DNA from: Thiobacillus sp. UBA3361
Lineage (GTDB): Bacteria > Pseudomonadota > Gammaproteobacteria > Burkholderiales > Thiobacillaceae
Length of the DNA: 64,000 bases
Reading direction: 5' to 3'
Assembly: GCA_002360535.1 (NCBI GenBank)
Contig: DEQR01000079.1
Location: 33,753 to 97,752 of the forward strand
Shown here in pieces: positions 34,118-42,156 of this stretch. The notes beneath the pieces were generated by a model. That model was not told the origin of the DNA and did not search any database. It was given only the letters and a program-made list of their open reading frames with translations. Position numbers and translations under genes: made by a program. Within the stretch, counting starts at the first letter, position 1. The number at the start of each line of letters is the position of its first letter.

Positions 34118-35512
34118 ATGACTGATTCCTCCCCTTCCGCCACCTGGTCCGGCCGTTTCGACGAGCCGGTCTCCGAGCTGGTCAAGCGCTACACCGCCTC
34201 CATCCCCTTCGACTGGCGCCTGGCCCGCTTCGACATCCAGGGCTCGCTGGCGCATGCGCGCATGCTCCGGCACGTGGGCATCCTGAGCGCCGAGGACCTG
34301 GCGGCGATCGAGAAGGGGCTGGCCTTCATCCAGGCCGAGATCGATGCCGGGCGCTTCGAGTGGCAACTGGATCAGGAAGACATCCACTTCAACATCGAGC
34401 GCCGCCTGTCCCAGCCGGACCTGGCCGGCGAGGCGGGCAAGCGGCTGCACACGGGTCGTTCCCGCAACGACCAGGTGGCCACCGACATCCGCCTCTGGCT
34501 GCGCGACGTCATCGACCGCCTGCAGATCCTGTTGGCGAACGCGCGACGCGCGCTGCTGGACCAGGCGGAGCGGCACGCCGACACGGTCATGCCCGGCTTC
34601 ACCCACCTGCAGGCCGCCCAACCGGTGACCTTCGGCCACCACCTGATGGCCTGGCAGGAGATGCTGGCGCGGGACACGGAACGCCTGGCCGACTGCCGCA
34701 GGCGCGCCAACCGCCTGCCCCTGGGTGCGGCGGCCCTGGCCGGCACCAGCTTCGCCATCGACCGCGAGTTCGTGATGCGTGAGCTGGGCTTCGAGGGCCT
34801 GTGCGAAAACTCGCTGGACGCGGTCTCGGATCGCGACTTTGCCATCGAATTCCTGGCCGCCGGGGCGCTGATCATGACCCATCTGTCCCGCATGTCGGAG
34901 GAAATGGTGTTGTGGATGACGCCGCGCTTCGGCTTCATCGACCTGCCCGACCGTTTCTGTACCGGCTCCAGCATCATGCCCCAGAAGAAGAACCCGGATG
35001 TACCCGAACTCATGCGCGGCAAGACGGGGCGCATGAATGGCCATCTCGTCGCCCTGCTGACCCTGATGAAAGGGCAGCCGCTGGCCTACAACAAGGACAA
35101 CCAGGAGGACAAGGAGCCGCTGTTCGACGCCGCCGATACCCTGCTCGACAGCCTGACCCTTTTCGCCGAACTGGTGCCGGGCATCCGCGTGCAGGCGGAG
35201 GCCATGCGCCGGGCCGCTGTGGAGGGTTTCGCCACCGCCACCGATCTGGCCGACTACCTGGTGCGCAAGGGCCTGCCCTTCCGCGAGGCGCATGAAGCCG
35301 TGGCGCGTGCGGTGCGCGCCGCCGAGGGCAAGGGCTGCGATCTGTCCGATCTGGACTTGGAGGCGCTGCGTGCCTTCTCGCCACTCATCGGCGCGGATGT
35401 TTACCAGGTTCTGACTCTGGAAGGTTCGCTGTCGGCCCGAGACCATCGTGGCGGCACGGCGCCTACCCAGGTGCGCGCGGCCATCGCCCGCGTGCGCCAG
35501 TCCCTGGGCTGA
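34118..35512 (+). CDS. argH: Argininosuccinate lyase
   Basis: Last enzyme of arginine synthesis (464 aa), splitting argininosuccinate into arginine and fumarate. The superfamily signature GSSIMPQKKNPDVPELMRGK contains the catalytic Ser loop; other motifs are TGRSRNDQVATDIRLWLRD, FTHLQAAQPVTFGHHLMAWQ and PLGAAALAGTSFAIDRE. The start MTDSSPSATWSGRFDE is family-consistent. It is divergent from the algZ-type gene and ends flush with the cyclic-nucleotide-binding gene on the other strand. Confidence 0.96.
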   Translation: MTDSSPSATWSGRFDEPVSELVKRYTASIPFDWRLARFDIQGSLAHARMLRHVGILSAEDLAAIEKGLAFIQAEIDAGRFEWQLDQEDIHFNIERRLSQPDLAGEAGKRLHTGRSRNDQVATDIRLWLRDVIDRLQILLANARRALLDQAERHADTVMPGFTHLQAAQPVTFGHHLMAWQEMLARDTERLADCRRRANRLPLGAAALAGTSFAIDREFVMRELGFEGLCENSLDAVSDRDFAIEFLAAGALIMTHLSRMSEEMVLWMTPRFGFIDLPDRFCTGSSIMPQKKNPDVPELMRGKTGRMNGHLVALLTLMKGQPLAYNKDNQEDKEPLFDAADTLLDSLTLFAELVPGIRVQAEAMRRAAVEGFATATDLADYLVRKGLPFREAHEAVARAVRAAEGKGCDLSDLDLEALRAFSPLIGADVYQVLTLEGSLSARDHRGGTAPTQVRAAIARVRQSLG

Positions 35513-36010
35513 TCAGTCCACCAGACAGGCGGCGCTGCCCGCCGTGCCGCCGCCGTAGATCTGGATCAACAGCTTGCGCAGGGCTGCATGCCGGTCATGC
35601 AGGTCGCGCGCAAGCTGGTTGGCGAGGACGAACTGGAAGCGACAGCCGATCTCGGAATCCGGCTGATACAGGAGCATATAGGCGGAGAAGGGCAGGCTGG
35701 CCACCCGCACCGGCCCGTCGGCCACGCAACTGGCCGCCGCCGGCTTACCGTCGGACAGGGACAGCAGACCGAAAACATCGCCGGGCTTGAGGTTCTTGAG
35801 CGTGTAGTAGCGCTCGTTGCGCCCATAGTGGCAGACCTTCACCACCCCCTCCAGCAACAGGAACATGTCGCGGGAGAGCTTGTCCTGATAGACGAACACG
35901 TGGCCGGAGGGGAAATCGTCCACCCGCATGGCTGAGGCGATGTGTTCCAGGTCGGTGCCGCTCAGGTAATTGAAGCCGGGCAGGCCATGCAGGAAGTGCT
36001 TGAGGATCAT
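35513..36010 (-). CDS. Cyclic-nucleotide-binding-domain protein 2 (no DNA-binding domain)
   Basis: A 165-residue protein made of a single cNMP-binding beta-roll. Signature: PSGHVFVYQDKLSRDMFLLL, followed by GVVKVCHYGRNERYYTLKNL and LKPGDVFGLLSLSDGKPAAA, the phosphate-binding cassette region. No C-terminal helix-turn-helix is present, so it is a stand-alone CRP-like sensor, not a transcription factor. It overlaps the upstream paralogue by 4 bp. Ligand and output unknown. Confidence 0.85.
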   Translation of the reverse strand: MILKHFLHGLPGFNYLSGTDLEHIASAMRVDDFPSGHVFVYQDKLSRDMFLLLEGVVKVCHYGRNERYYTLKNLKPGDVFGLLSLSDGKPAAASCVADGPVRVASLPFSAYMLLYQPDSEIGCRFQFVLANQLARDLHDRHAALRKLLIQIYGGGTAGSAACLVD

Positions 36011-36573
36011 GACGGCCTCCGATGGATGCCCAGCAGGCTTTTCAGGTACTGCAACGCACCGTTGTGCGGGGGATGCAGCACCTCCTCCGGCGCCGACAGG
36101 TTGCCCATGAACTGCAGATTGCCCTCCGGGTCCAGAACCGGGTCGTTGGCCGATGCGCGCAGGCGATGGATGAGCATGCCGATCAGCACATGCGCCAACC
36201 GGCAGGCACTGGCGGGCGCCACCTGGATCATGGTCTCGAAATCGGCGTAGGCGAGCTTGAGCAACTGGCAGTCGGCGGAGGCCGTCACAGTGGTGGACGC
36301 GACCTTGCTGCCACTGAAGAGGGCCACCTCGCCGATCCAGTTGCCCGGACCCATCTCGCCCAACTGAATGCAATGGCCGGGGATCTCCACGCTCAGGAAT
36401 ACCTCGCCCTGCAGGACCAAGTACAACGCTTCAATGGGCGCTTGGTCGCGCACCAGCACCTCATCCTTGGCCAAGTCGAACGCCTCGGCGTATTCGACGA
36501 TCACCGTCGCGTGCTCCACGCCCAACTGATCCACCAGTTCCGGCAGGTGATCGAACAATACCTTGTCATCCAT
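36007..36573 (-). CDS. Cyclic-nucleotide-binding-domain protein 1 (no DNA-binding domain)
   Basis: A 188-residue protein whose central part is a cNMP-binding beta-roll: LVRDQAPIEALYLVLQGEVF, then IQLGEMGPGNWIGEVALFSG, the phosphate-binding cassette with GEVALF. A helical C-terminal region (about 125-188) lacks the helix-turn-helix of Crp/Fnr proteins. It forms a tandem pair with the gene at 35513-36010, coupled by a 4-bp overlap, and may act with it as a heteromer. Confidence 0.85.
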   Translation of the reverse strand: MDDKVLFDHLPELVDQLGVEHATVIVEYAEAFDLAKDEVLVRDQAPIEALYLVLQGEVFLSVEIPGHCIQLGEMGPGNWIGEVALFSGSKVASTTVTASADCQLLKLAYADFETMIQVAPASACRLAHVLIGMLIHRLRASANDPVLDPEGNLQFMGNLSAPEEVLHPPHNGALQYLKSLLGIHRRPS

Positions 36574-36635
36574 GCCTTCCGCCTCTCCGGATACCCCGAT
36601 ACCGTAATTTATTTATAGCGGATCGCCACAAGGCA

Positions 36636-36953
36636 TTAGGTCAGTCGCACGACCTCGCCCGACTGCTCTGTCAACATCCGCCCCAGGGCGGCGAACAGCT
36701 CCTCTCCGCCCCGGGTATCCCGCCAGGCCTCGCCATCCCAGCGGTAGTGAAAGCCACCGGAACGGGCCGCCACCCAGATTTCCTGCACCGCGGCCTGCTT
36801 GTTGACGATGACTTGCGAGCCATCCGGGCATTCGATCTGCAACACACCGCCGGCCGCCAACTCGTAGTCCAGATCGCCGCCGGCTCCGTCCAATGCATCT
36901 TCCAAGCGCTGCATGGCCGCCTCGGCCAAGCGCTGATAGTCACTGTCTTGCAT
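36636..36953 (-). CDS. cyaY: Iron donor protein CyaY (frataxin)
   Basis: Frataxin homologue of 105 aa that supplies or regulates iron in Fe-S cluster assembly. The acidic first helix is SDYQRLAEAAMQRLEDALDG, followed by the beta-sheet motif VIVNKQAAVQEIWVAARSGG and FHYRWDGEAWRDTRGGEELF, both characteristic. I use the second ATG (36953), which has a GGGG seven bases upstream; an ATG at 36959 is also possible. It is divergent from lptM-lysA, the common arrangement. Confidence 0.95.
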   Translation of the reverse strand: MQDSDYQRLAEAAMQRLEDALDGAGGDLDYELAAGGVLQIECPDGSQVIVNKQAAVQEIWVAARSGGFHYRWDGEAWRDTRGGEELFAALGRMLTEQSGEVVRLT

Positions 36954-37003
36954 GTTCATGCCCCATGATAGACTTGGTCGCTCCATTCTATCCGTACACC
37001 CGC

Positions 37004-37126
37004 ATGCGCCCGGCCCTTCTGCTCGTCGTCCTGATGCTGTTCGTCGCCGGATGCGGCAAAAAAGGCAACCTGTACCTGCCCGACCCGCCGGCCGCTCCGC
37101 AAAGCATTCAGCCAGCCGCGCGTTAA
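37004..37126 (+). CDS. lptM: LptM-like small lipoprotein (YifL family)
   Basis: A 40-residue lipoprotein: signal peptide with lipobox VAGC (Cys17), then GKKGNLYLPDPPAA, the near-invariant LptM/YifL motif (GKKGxLYLP). In E. coli LptM helps LptD fold and assemble in the outer membrane. It sits between cyaY and lysA, its conserved location, and is likely co-transcribed with lysA, whose start follows after 26 bp. Confidence 0.9.
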   Translation: MRPALLLVVLMLFVAGCGKKGNLYLPDPPAAPQSIQPAAR

Positions 37127-37152
37127 GTGCGCGCCACGCCGCGATTCTTCCC

Positions 37153-38397
37153 ATGACCCCATTCACCCGCATCAACGGGCGCCTGATGTGCGAGGAGGCC
37201 CCCTTGGACGAGTTGGCGCGCGAGTTCGGCACGCCCCTCTACGTCTATTCCCGCGCTGCCCTGGAAGCGGCCTTCCTGGCCTACCGGGCGGCCCTGGAGA
37301 GTTGCGATCATCTGATCTGCTACGCGGTGAAGGCCAATTCCAACCTGGCCATTCTCAGCCTGTTCGCCCGCCTCGGCGCAGGTTTCGATATCGTTTCCGG
37401 CGGCGAACTCAAACGGGTGCTGGCGGCAGGCGGCGACCCATCCAAGGTGGTGTTTTCGGGCGTGGGCAAAAGCACTGTGGAAATGCGCATGGCCCTGGAG
37501 GCAGGCATCCTGTGCTTCAACGTGGAATCGGAAAGCGAACTGCTGCACCTGAATCGCGTGGCCGGCGAACTGGGTAAGCCGGCACCGGTATCCCTGCGCG
37601 TCAATCCCGATGTGGACGCGCGCACCCATCCTTACATCTCCACCGGTCTGCGCGAGAACAAGTTCGGCATCGCCCACGACGAAGTGGAGCGCCTTTATCT
37701 GCTGACGGAAACGCTGCCCCATTTGCGCATCGAGGGCATCGACTGCCATATCGGTTCTCAGCTCACGGATACCGCGCCCTACGCGGAGGCCTTGGACAAG
37801 CTGTTGCACCTGGTGGACCGGCTGGAATCGCATGGCATCCGCCTTTGCCACATCGACGTAGGAGGCGGTCTGGGCGTGCGCTACAAGGACGAAATACCGC
37901 CCTCCACCATGGAATATGCCGCCGTCCTGCGCAACGCCATGCATGGGCGGCAACAACGGCTGCTCATCGAACCCGGTCGCTCGCTGGTCGCCAACGGCGC
38001 GGCGCTTCTGACCCGCGTCGAATACCTCAAACACGGCGAGGCCAGGGATTTCGCCATTGTCGATGCCGCCATGAATGATCTCATGCGCCCGGCCCTCTAC
38101 GACGCTTGGCACGACGTGCTTCCCGTCCTGGAACGGAATGGCAAACCATGCGCATACGACATCGTCGGCCCCATCTGCGAAAGCGGCGACTTTCTGGCCC
38201 GCGGCCGCAGCCTCTCGCTGCAGGAAGGCGACCTGCTTGCCATCCTTTCCGCCGGCGCCTACGGCATGAGCATGAGTTCCAACTACAACACCCGTCCACG
38301 GGCCGCTGAAGTCATGATTGACGGGGCTTCCGGCCGATTGATCAGAGAGCGGGAAAGCATCGAATCCCTCTACGCCGGTGAGCACCTGTTGCCGTAA
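37153..38397 (+). CDS. lysA: Diaminopimelate decarboxylase
   Basis: PLP-dependent enzyme of 414 aa for the last step of lysine synthesis. The PLP-lysine motif is ICYAVKANSNLAILSLFARL (Lys near residue 60), FDIVSGGELKRVLAAG follows, then the PLP-phosphate loop region CHIDVGGGLGVRYKDE. The active-site Cys and EPGRSLVANGAALLT occur in the C-terminal half (GPICESGDFLARGR). The start MTPFTRINGRLMCEE is family-consistent. Confidence 0.96.
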   Translation: MTPFTRINGRLMCEEAPLDELAREFGTPLYVYSRAALEAAFLAYRAALESCDHLICYAVKANSNLAILSLFARLGAGFDIVSGGELKRVLAAGGDPSKVVFSGVGKSTVEMRMALEAGILCFNVESESELLHLNRVAGELGKPAPVSLRVNPDVDARTHPYISTGLRENKFGIAHDEVERLYLLTETLPHLRIEGIDCHIGSQLTDTAPYAEALDKLLHLVDRLESHGIRLCHIDVGGGLGVRYKDEIPPSTMEYAAVLRNAMHGRQQRLLIEPGRSLVANGAALLTRVEYLKHGEARDFAIVDAAMNDLMRPALYDAWHDVLPVLERNGKPCAYDIVGPICESGDFLARGRSLSLQEGDLLAILSAGAYGMSMSSNYNTRPRAAEVMIDGASGRLIRERESIESLYAGEHLLP

Positions 38398-38567
38398 CGC
38401 CACGTTTTTAGGGCCTTGGCGGGCAGAATACGGCCTGCAAGTCGCATAAAGTCTTGCTGCAAGGTGTTTTTTTTGAACTAGAATGGCGTCAGCGCTTGAC
38501 ATGCGCGGAAACGCTTGATGTACAAGGCTTTCCAGCCTTCAGATCAACACTGCCAAAGGAGTACTCG

Positions 38568-39140
38568 ATGCCTGCAGCCAAGTCCACCACCAAGGCGAAA
38601 GCCGCTACCAAAAAAGCCGCTCCTGAGGCCGCTGTAACGGCCGCAGCGACGGCACCCGCCGCCAAGAAGACCGCGGCGGCGAAGAAACCGGCCACAGTAA
38701 AATCCGCCAGCGCCTCCAAGTCCGCAGCAAAACAATCCGCCGCACCCAAGAAATCCACAGCAGCCAAGGCCGCCAAACCGGCCGTAAAGAAGGCGGCACC
38801 GGCCAAGGCCGCAGCCAAGCCCGCTGCAAGTACGAAACCGGCCGTGAAGAAAGCTGCTGCCAGCAGTACCGCAAAGCCTGCTGCCGCCAAGAAAGCCGCG
38901 CCCGCCAAGGCCGCAGCCAACAAGGCGGCACCGGCCAAGGCCGCAGCCAAGCCCGCTGCAAGCGCCAAACCGGCAGCAAAGAAGACAACCGCCGCCAAGG
39001 CCGCGCCCGCGAAAGCCGCCGCAAAGCCTGCGGCCAAGAAGCCGGCTGCGACCGCCAAGAAAGCGGTCCCCGCGAAAGCTGCCACAAAACCTGCGGCGAA
39101 AAAGGCTGCTCCCAAGAAGGCGGCCAGCAAGGCAGCCTGA
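38568..39140 (+). CDS. Histone H1-like, AlgP-like Lys/Ala/Pro-rich protein
   Basis: A 190-residue, highly basic low-complexity protein built almost entirely of K, A, P, S and T, in repeating blocks of the KPAAKKAAPAKAA type. Such C-terminal-H1-like proteins (AlgP in Pseudomonas, H1-like proteins in betaproteobacteria) bind DNA or polyanions and are thought to act in nucleoid structure. A strong AAAGGAG ribosome-binding site precedes the ATG. Internal DNA repeats make this region recombination-prone. It has its own terminator. Confidence 0.9.
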   Translation: MPAAKSTTKAKAATKKAAPEAAVTAAATAPAAKKTAAAKKPATVKSASASKSAAKQSAAPKKSTAAKAAKPAVKKAAPAKAAAKPAASTKPAVKKAAASSTAKPAAAKKAAPAKAAANKAAPAKAAAKPAASAKPAAKKTTAAKAAPAKAAAKPAAKKPAATAKKAVPAKAATKPAAKKAAPKKAASKAA

Positions 39141-39155
39141 CCCTGAAGCAATATG

Positions 39156-39183
39156 AAAAAGGCGGGCTACGGCCCGCCTTTTT
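39156..39183 (+). terminator. Rho-independent terminator of the AlgP-like gene
   Basis: A 7-bp stem GGCGGGC/GCCCGCC with a TACG tetraloop, extended by an A5/T5 pairing, ends in a T run. Confidence 0.93.
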
Positions 39184-39557
39184 CAGGTAACGGACGCCCA
39201 GGAAAGGGCCGCCACCGCGGCGCCGCTCTTGCCCTACTCCCAACGCGCCTGCCGTTCCCTCCCGCAGGGGGGATATCTTCCGGTGAAAACACACCGATCC
39301 GGGACCTACGCCAGAGGCGTGCACTTCAGGGCCGGGAAATGCCAAAGGACTCTGGATAATTCCGGCACGCCACCCGAAGCGGTGTCGAGAATATGACATG
39401 GATGTCGAAGACCCGGCGTCAATTGCCCCTGCTGGCCACATGATTTTGTCATAACTCCCTGCTCCCAAAAGCCCGCCACAGGGCCGCGTGCGTTCTTTCG
39501 CTGGCATGTTTCGTGCTTTTATTCATATGCTGATACCAGTGGCGAAAGGGAGAACCG
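39184..39557. other. Intergenic region upstream of the orphan 84-aa gene
   Basis: About 370 bp with no gene that I can support. Its right end holds the sigma-54 promoter (39502-39516) and a ribosome-binding site (AAAGGGAG) for the gene at 39558. The remainder shows no repeat or RNA signature that I recognise. Confidence 0.6.
39502..39516 (+). promoter_or_regulatory. Sigma-54 (RpoN) promoter of the orphan 84-aa gene
   Basis: TGGCATGTTTCGTGC: GG (39503-39504), ten bases, then GC (39515-39516), followed by TTTTATT. The 15 bases are identical to the core of the promoter of the PEP-CTERM gene at 1502-1516. It lies about 40 bp upstream of the ATG at 39558. Confidence 0.8.
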
Positions 39558-39812
39558 ATGAACACCCCCAAGGTGAACCAAGTGAAAGTCAACCTCACCA
39601 GCAGCAATGACGGCCTGGAGTGCGTATCCCTCAATATCAACGGCCATGATGAAGTCCTTACCGTATGTCTCACACCCAGCCAGGCTCGCGCCCTGGCCAC
39701 TGACCTGATTACCGCGGTGAACCGCGCCGAGGTCAAAGCCAACCTCAAGTTCAGCCCGAACATGTGGCGTCGGGGCAGCGAGCAGCCGGCACGTCTCGCG
39801 GTGAGTGGATGA
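39558..39812 (+). CDS. Small conserved-looking protein of unknown function, sigma-54 controlled
   Basis: An 84-residue soluble protein, MNTPKVNQVKVNLTSSNDGL onward, with no signal peptide or membrane segment. A beta-rich first half (VKVNLTSSNDGLECVSLNIN) is followed by a helix (TPSQARALATDLITAVNRAE) and a basic tail. I recognise no family. A good ribosome-binding site, a sigma-54 promoter and a strong terminator argue that it is a real, independently regulated gene. The shared promoter core links it to the PEP-CTERM/exopolysaccharide regulon. Confidence 0.82.
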   Translation: MNTPKVNQVKVNLTSSNDGLECVSLNINGHDEVLTVCLTPSQARALATDLITAVNRAEVKANLKFSPNMWRRGSEQPARLAVSG

Positions 39813-39836
39813 AGTAGCTCATGGTAATATTCATGC

Positions 39837-39862
39837 AGCCGACCGGATGGTCGGCTTTTTTT
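39837..39862 (+). terminator. Rho-independent terminator of the orphan 84-aa gene
   Basis: An 8-bp stem AGCCGACC/GGTCGGCT with a GGAT loop and a T run, 24 bp after the stop. Confidence 0.93.
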
Positions 39863-39944
39863 ATCCCCTGATGCGTTGCCCGACACATGTTGTCTCGCGG
39901 CGCAAAGCTGGGGGTTCGCAATGTACCGATACGGAGCAGGAACC

Positions 39945-40313
39945 ATGGCGCTCATCGAACTCAACGACCAAAACTTCGAGCACACCATCCTTGAAAACGA
40001 CTTTGTGATCATCGACTTCTGGGCTCCCTGGTGCGGCCCCTGCCGGGGTTTTGCGCCGGTGTTCGAGGCGGCCGCCGATAAGCATCCGGATATTACCTTT
40101 GCCAAGGTCAACACCGAGGAGCAACAAGCCTTGGCCGGCCATTTCCAGATCCGTTCCATCCCCACGCTGATGATCTTCCGCGAAAAGGTCATCATCTATT
40201 CTCAGCCCGGTGCTCTGCCTAGCGGCGCTTTCGATGATTTGATCGACCGCGCCCGCGCGGTGGACATGGCCAAGGTGCATGCCGACGTGGCCGCGCAGAG
40301 CCAGAACGGCTGA
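39945..40313 (+). CDS. Thioredoxin-like protein (WCGPC)
   Basis: A 122-residue cytoplasmic thioredoxin-fold protein. The redox motif is FWAPWCGPCRGFAPVFEA near residues 24-41 and the cis-Pro loop IRSIPTLMIFREK near 69-81. It is slightly longer than TrxA, with a C-terminal helix (VDMAKVHADVAAQSQNG). A standard thioredoxin occurs at 43710, so this is a paralogue, perhaps a chaperone-type thioredoxin. It is preceded by GAGCAGG as ribosome-binding site. Confidence 0.9.
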   Translation: MALIELNDQNFEHTILENDFVIIDFWAPWCGPCRGFAPVFEAAADKHPDITFAKVNTEEQQALAGHFQIRSIPTLMIFREKVIIYSQPGALPSGAFDDLIDRARAVDMAKVHADVAAQSQNG

Positions 40314-41396
40314 TCACCCCAACAGTTCGGACAGATACCGGGCCGCGGCCTCTGCGCCATCGGCTCTCGGCGGCGGCGGCGCGGCCTCGTTCCACAGTGC
40401 ACGCAGAGGCTCGGCCAGGTCGCCTCTGGCGAGGGTGGCTTCCTCCACGGGTGCGGCGCGGGTGTGGGCAAGCAGCCAGTCTTCTAGGACGGGGCTCTCG
40501 GGCCAGTCCTGCCGGGGCAGATAGAGCACCGGCAAACCATGCATGGCGGCTTCGACGAAGCTGCCGTAGCCGGGCTTGGTGATCAGGGCATCGCAGGAAG
40601 CCAGCAAGTCGATGAAGGACAGGCCGGCGGCGGAAAAAGGCCGCGCGTCCGAGCGCTCCACCCCCCACTCGTCGGGCACCAGCCAGACAATATCTTCCGC
40701 CACCGGCCAATCTTCCATGGGCGGCCGGTAACCGATCCCCCCCATGCCGATGACCACCAACCGTTGCCCGCCCGTCACTGACAGGCGCCAACGCAGGGAG
40801 TCGGCCTGGGCACGGCCCCGTGCGGCTATGGGGGGGATCGCCAGGCGGTTGGGCAGGTCGGCCATGGGCATAGCCGGTGCGGGGCGCAGAAATGTCGTCG
40901 CCAATCCGTAGGCCGACCGCATCTGCGCCAGCCAGCCGCGCAATTCGGCGTCGCCGCGCAGGTCCTCGACGAAATAGTGGGCGAAGATGTCCGCCCAGTT
41001 CAGCGAGCACATGGCCACCGACGGCAGACCGGCCTTGCTTGCCGCGGCCAGCTGCAGATAGGCGACATTGCTGAGTACGGCCCGAACGTCCAGCGATTCC
41101 AACAGGCGTGACTCGGCGAGGACACGTCGTTCCCAATCCCCATGGAACTCCCGATACGCCGCCAGGGTGGCCGGCACATCGACGCGTATGGCATCGCGCA
41201 TGGGAAAGCCGCAGTCCACGGCCGCGGGCAGATGCTCGAAAGGGGCATGGATGCGGGCCGCCAGCCGGTCATGGGGCAGGGCCGAGCGGACGATCAGCCG
41301 CACATCCGGACGCAGTTCCGTCAGCCGGTTCAGCACCGGCGCCGTCTGGGCCAGGTGGCCGTAGCCGTGGCGGCTGATGCTGGCCAGCAGACGCAT
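40314..41396 (-). CDS. Glycosyltransferase-fold protein (GT28-like)
   Basis: A 360-residue protein resembling UDP-sugar GT-B transferases. The N-terminal SRHGYGHLAQTAPVLNRL is the Gly-rich acceptor-side motif of GT28-type enzymes, and the C-terminal half has ITKPGYGSFVEAAMHGLPVL, the donor-binding region, as in MurG/GT1-like proteins. No signal peptide. Acceptor and donor are unknown, so no pathway is assigned. It shares one base with the hda stop (TGATG). Confidence 0.8.
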   Translation of the reverse strand: MRLLASISRHGYGHLAQTAPVLNRLTELRPDVRLIVRSALPHDRLAARIHAPFEHLPAAVDCGFPMRDAIRVDVPATLAAYREFHGDWERRVLAESRLLESLDVRAVLSNVAYLQLAAASKAGLPSVAMCSLNWADIFAHYFVEDLRGDAELRGWLAQMRSAYGLATTFLRPAPAMPMADLPNRLAIPPIAARGRAQADSLRWRLSVTGGQRLVVIGMGGIGYRPPMEDWPVAEDIVWLVPDEWGVERSDARPFSAAGLSFIDLLASCDALITKPGYGSFVEAAMHGLPVLYLPRQDWPESPVLEDWLLAHTRAAPVEEATLARGDLAEPLRALWNEAAPPPPRADGAEAAARYLSELLG

Positions 41397-42061
41397 CAGC
41401 CGTGGTCCCGGAGGAATTCGCGTACCAAGGGCAGCGTCAGGGGCCGCTTCATGCTCAGGGAAAAGCCATCCAACCCATCCACCAAGGCCAACAGATGGGG
41501 CAGGTCGCGGCGGCAATGGGTGATCAGGTGCCGTCCCACCTCGTCCGGCAGTTCCAGGCCGCGGGCGGCGGCCCGGCCGCGCAGGGCGCCTAGCTTGTCG
41601 GCATCGCTCAGGGGCAGCAGGCGGAACACCAGCCCCCAGGCCAAACGGCTCCGCAAGTCCTCGCGCAGGGCGAGTGTGGCAGGTGCTGCCCCCCCGCTGG
41701 CCACAATGTGGCCGGCGCCCTCGCGAGCCTGGTTGATCAGGTTGAACAGGGCGACTTGGCCAGCTGCATCAAGGCCCTCCACATCGTCCACCAACAGCAA
41801 TCCGCTCAGGGTAGCGGGCAAGGGTTGTCCCGCGGAAAGCAAGTGGACCTCACGGCCCTGTTCCCGGCAGGCAGACTCCGCCGCCCGCAACAGATGCGTC
41901 TTGCCGGTTCCCGGCTCGCCCCACAGATAGAGCACGCATTCCGGTGCACCGGATGCGACCCAGCCATGTAGCGTGACGATGGCCTCACCATTGGCACCGA
42001 CCAGGAAATTGTCGAAACCGGGCGGCGCGTCAGGCCGGATATCCAGGATCATCTGTCTCAT
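41396..42061 (-). CDS. hda: DnaA-related regulatory ATPase Hda
   Basis: A 221-residue DnaA-like AAA+ protein without the N-terminal and DNA-binding domains. Walker A is LWGEPGTGKTHLLRAA and Walker B is GLLLVDDVEGLD; sensor motifs include SRLAWGLVFRLLPLSDADKL, all matching Hda. Hda with the beta clamp triggers DnaA-ATP hydrolysis to limit re-initiation of replication. The start MRQMILDIRPDAPPGFDNFL is Hda-typical; the first ATG (42061) is used. Confidence 0.93.
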   Translation of the reverse strand: MRQMILDIRPDAPPGFDNFLVGANGEAIVTLHGWVASGAPECVLYLWGEPGTGKTHLLRAAESACREQGREVHLLSAGQPLPATLSGLLLVDDVEGLDAAGQVALFNLINQAREGAGHIVASGGAAPATLALREDLRSRLAWGLVFRLLPLSDADKLGALRGRAAARGLELPDEVGRHLITHCRRDLPHLLALVDGLDGFSLSMKRPLTLPLVREFLRDHG

Positions 42062-42156
42062 GGGGCGCAAGTCTAGCAGCGTGCCGTCCCTTGACATCGC
42101 GGGGCGGCGACTCTAAAAGCAAGACGCTGTTACCGTTGCCTTACGCGGCCCCGTCC

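Noticed and set aside
34076..35446. 456-codon open frame antisense to argH
   Set aside because: Shadow frame of a certain argH gene.
38568..39140. Repeats as a CRISPR or satellite
   Set aside because: In-frame Lys/Ala codons of one protein with a good start site and terminator.
40314..41396. MurG or other named cell-wall enzyme
   Set aside because: The N-terminal motif is only similar; the murein cluster is absent, so only a general glycosyltransferase call is made.
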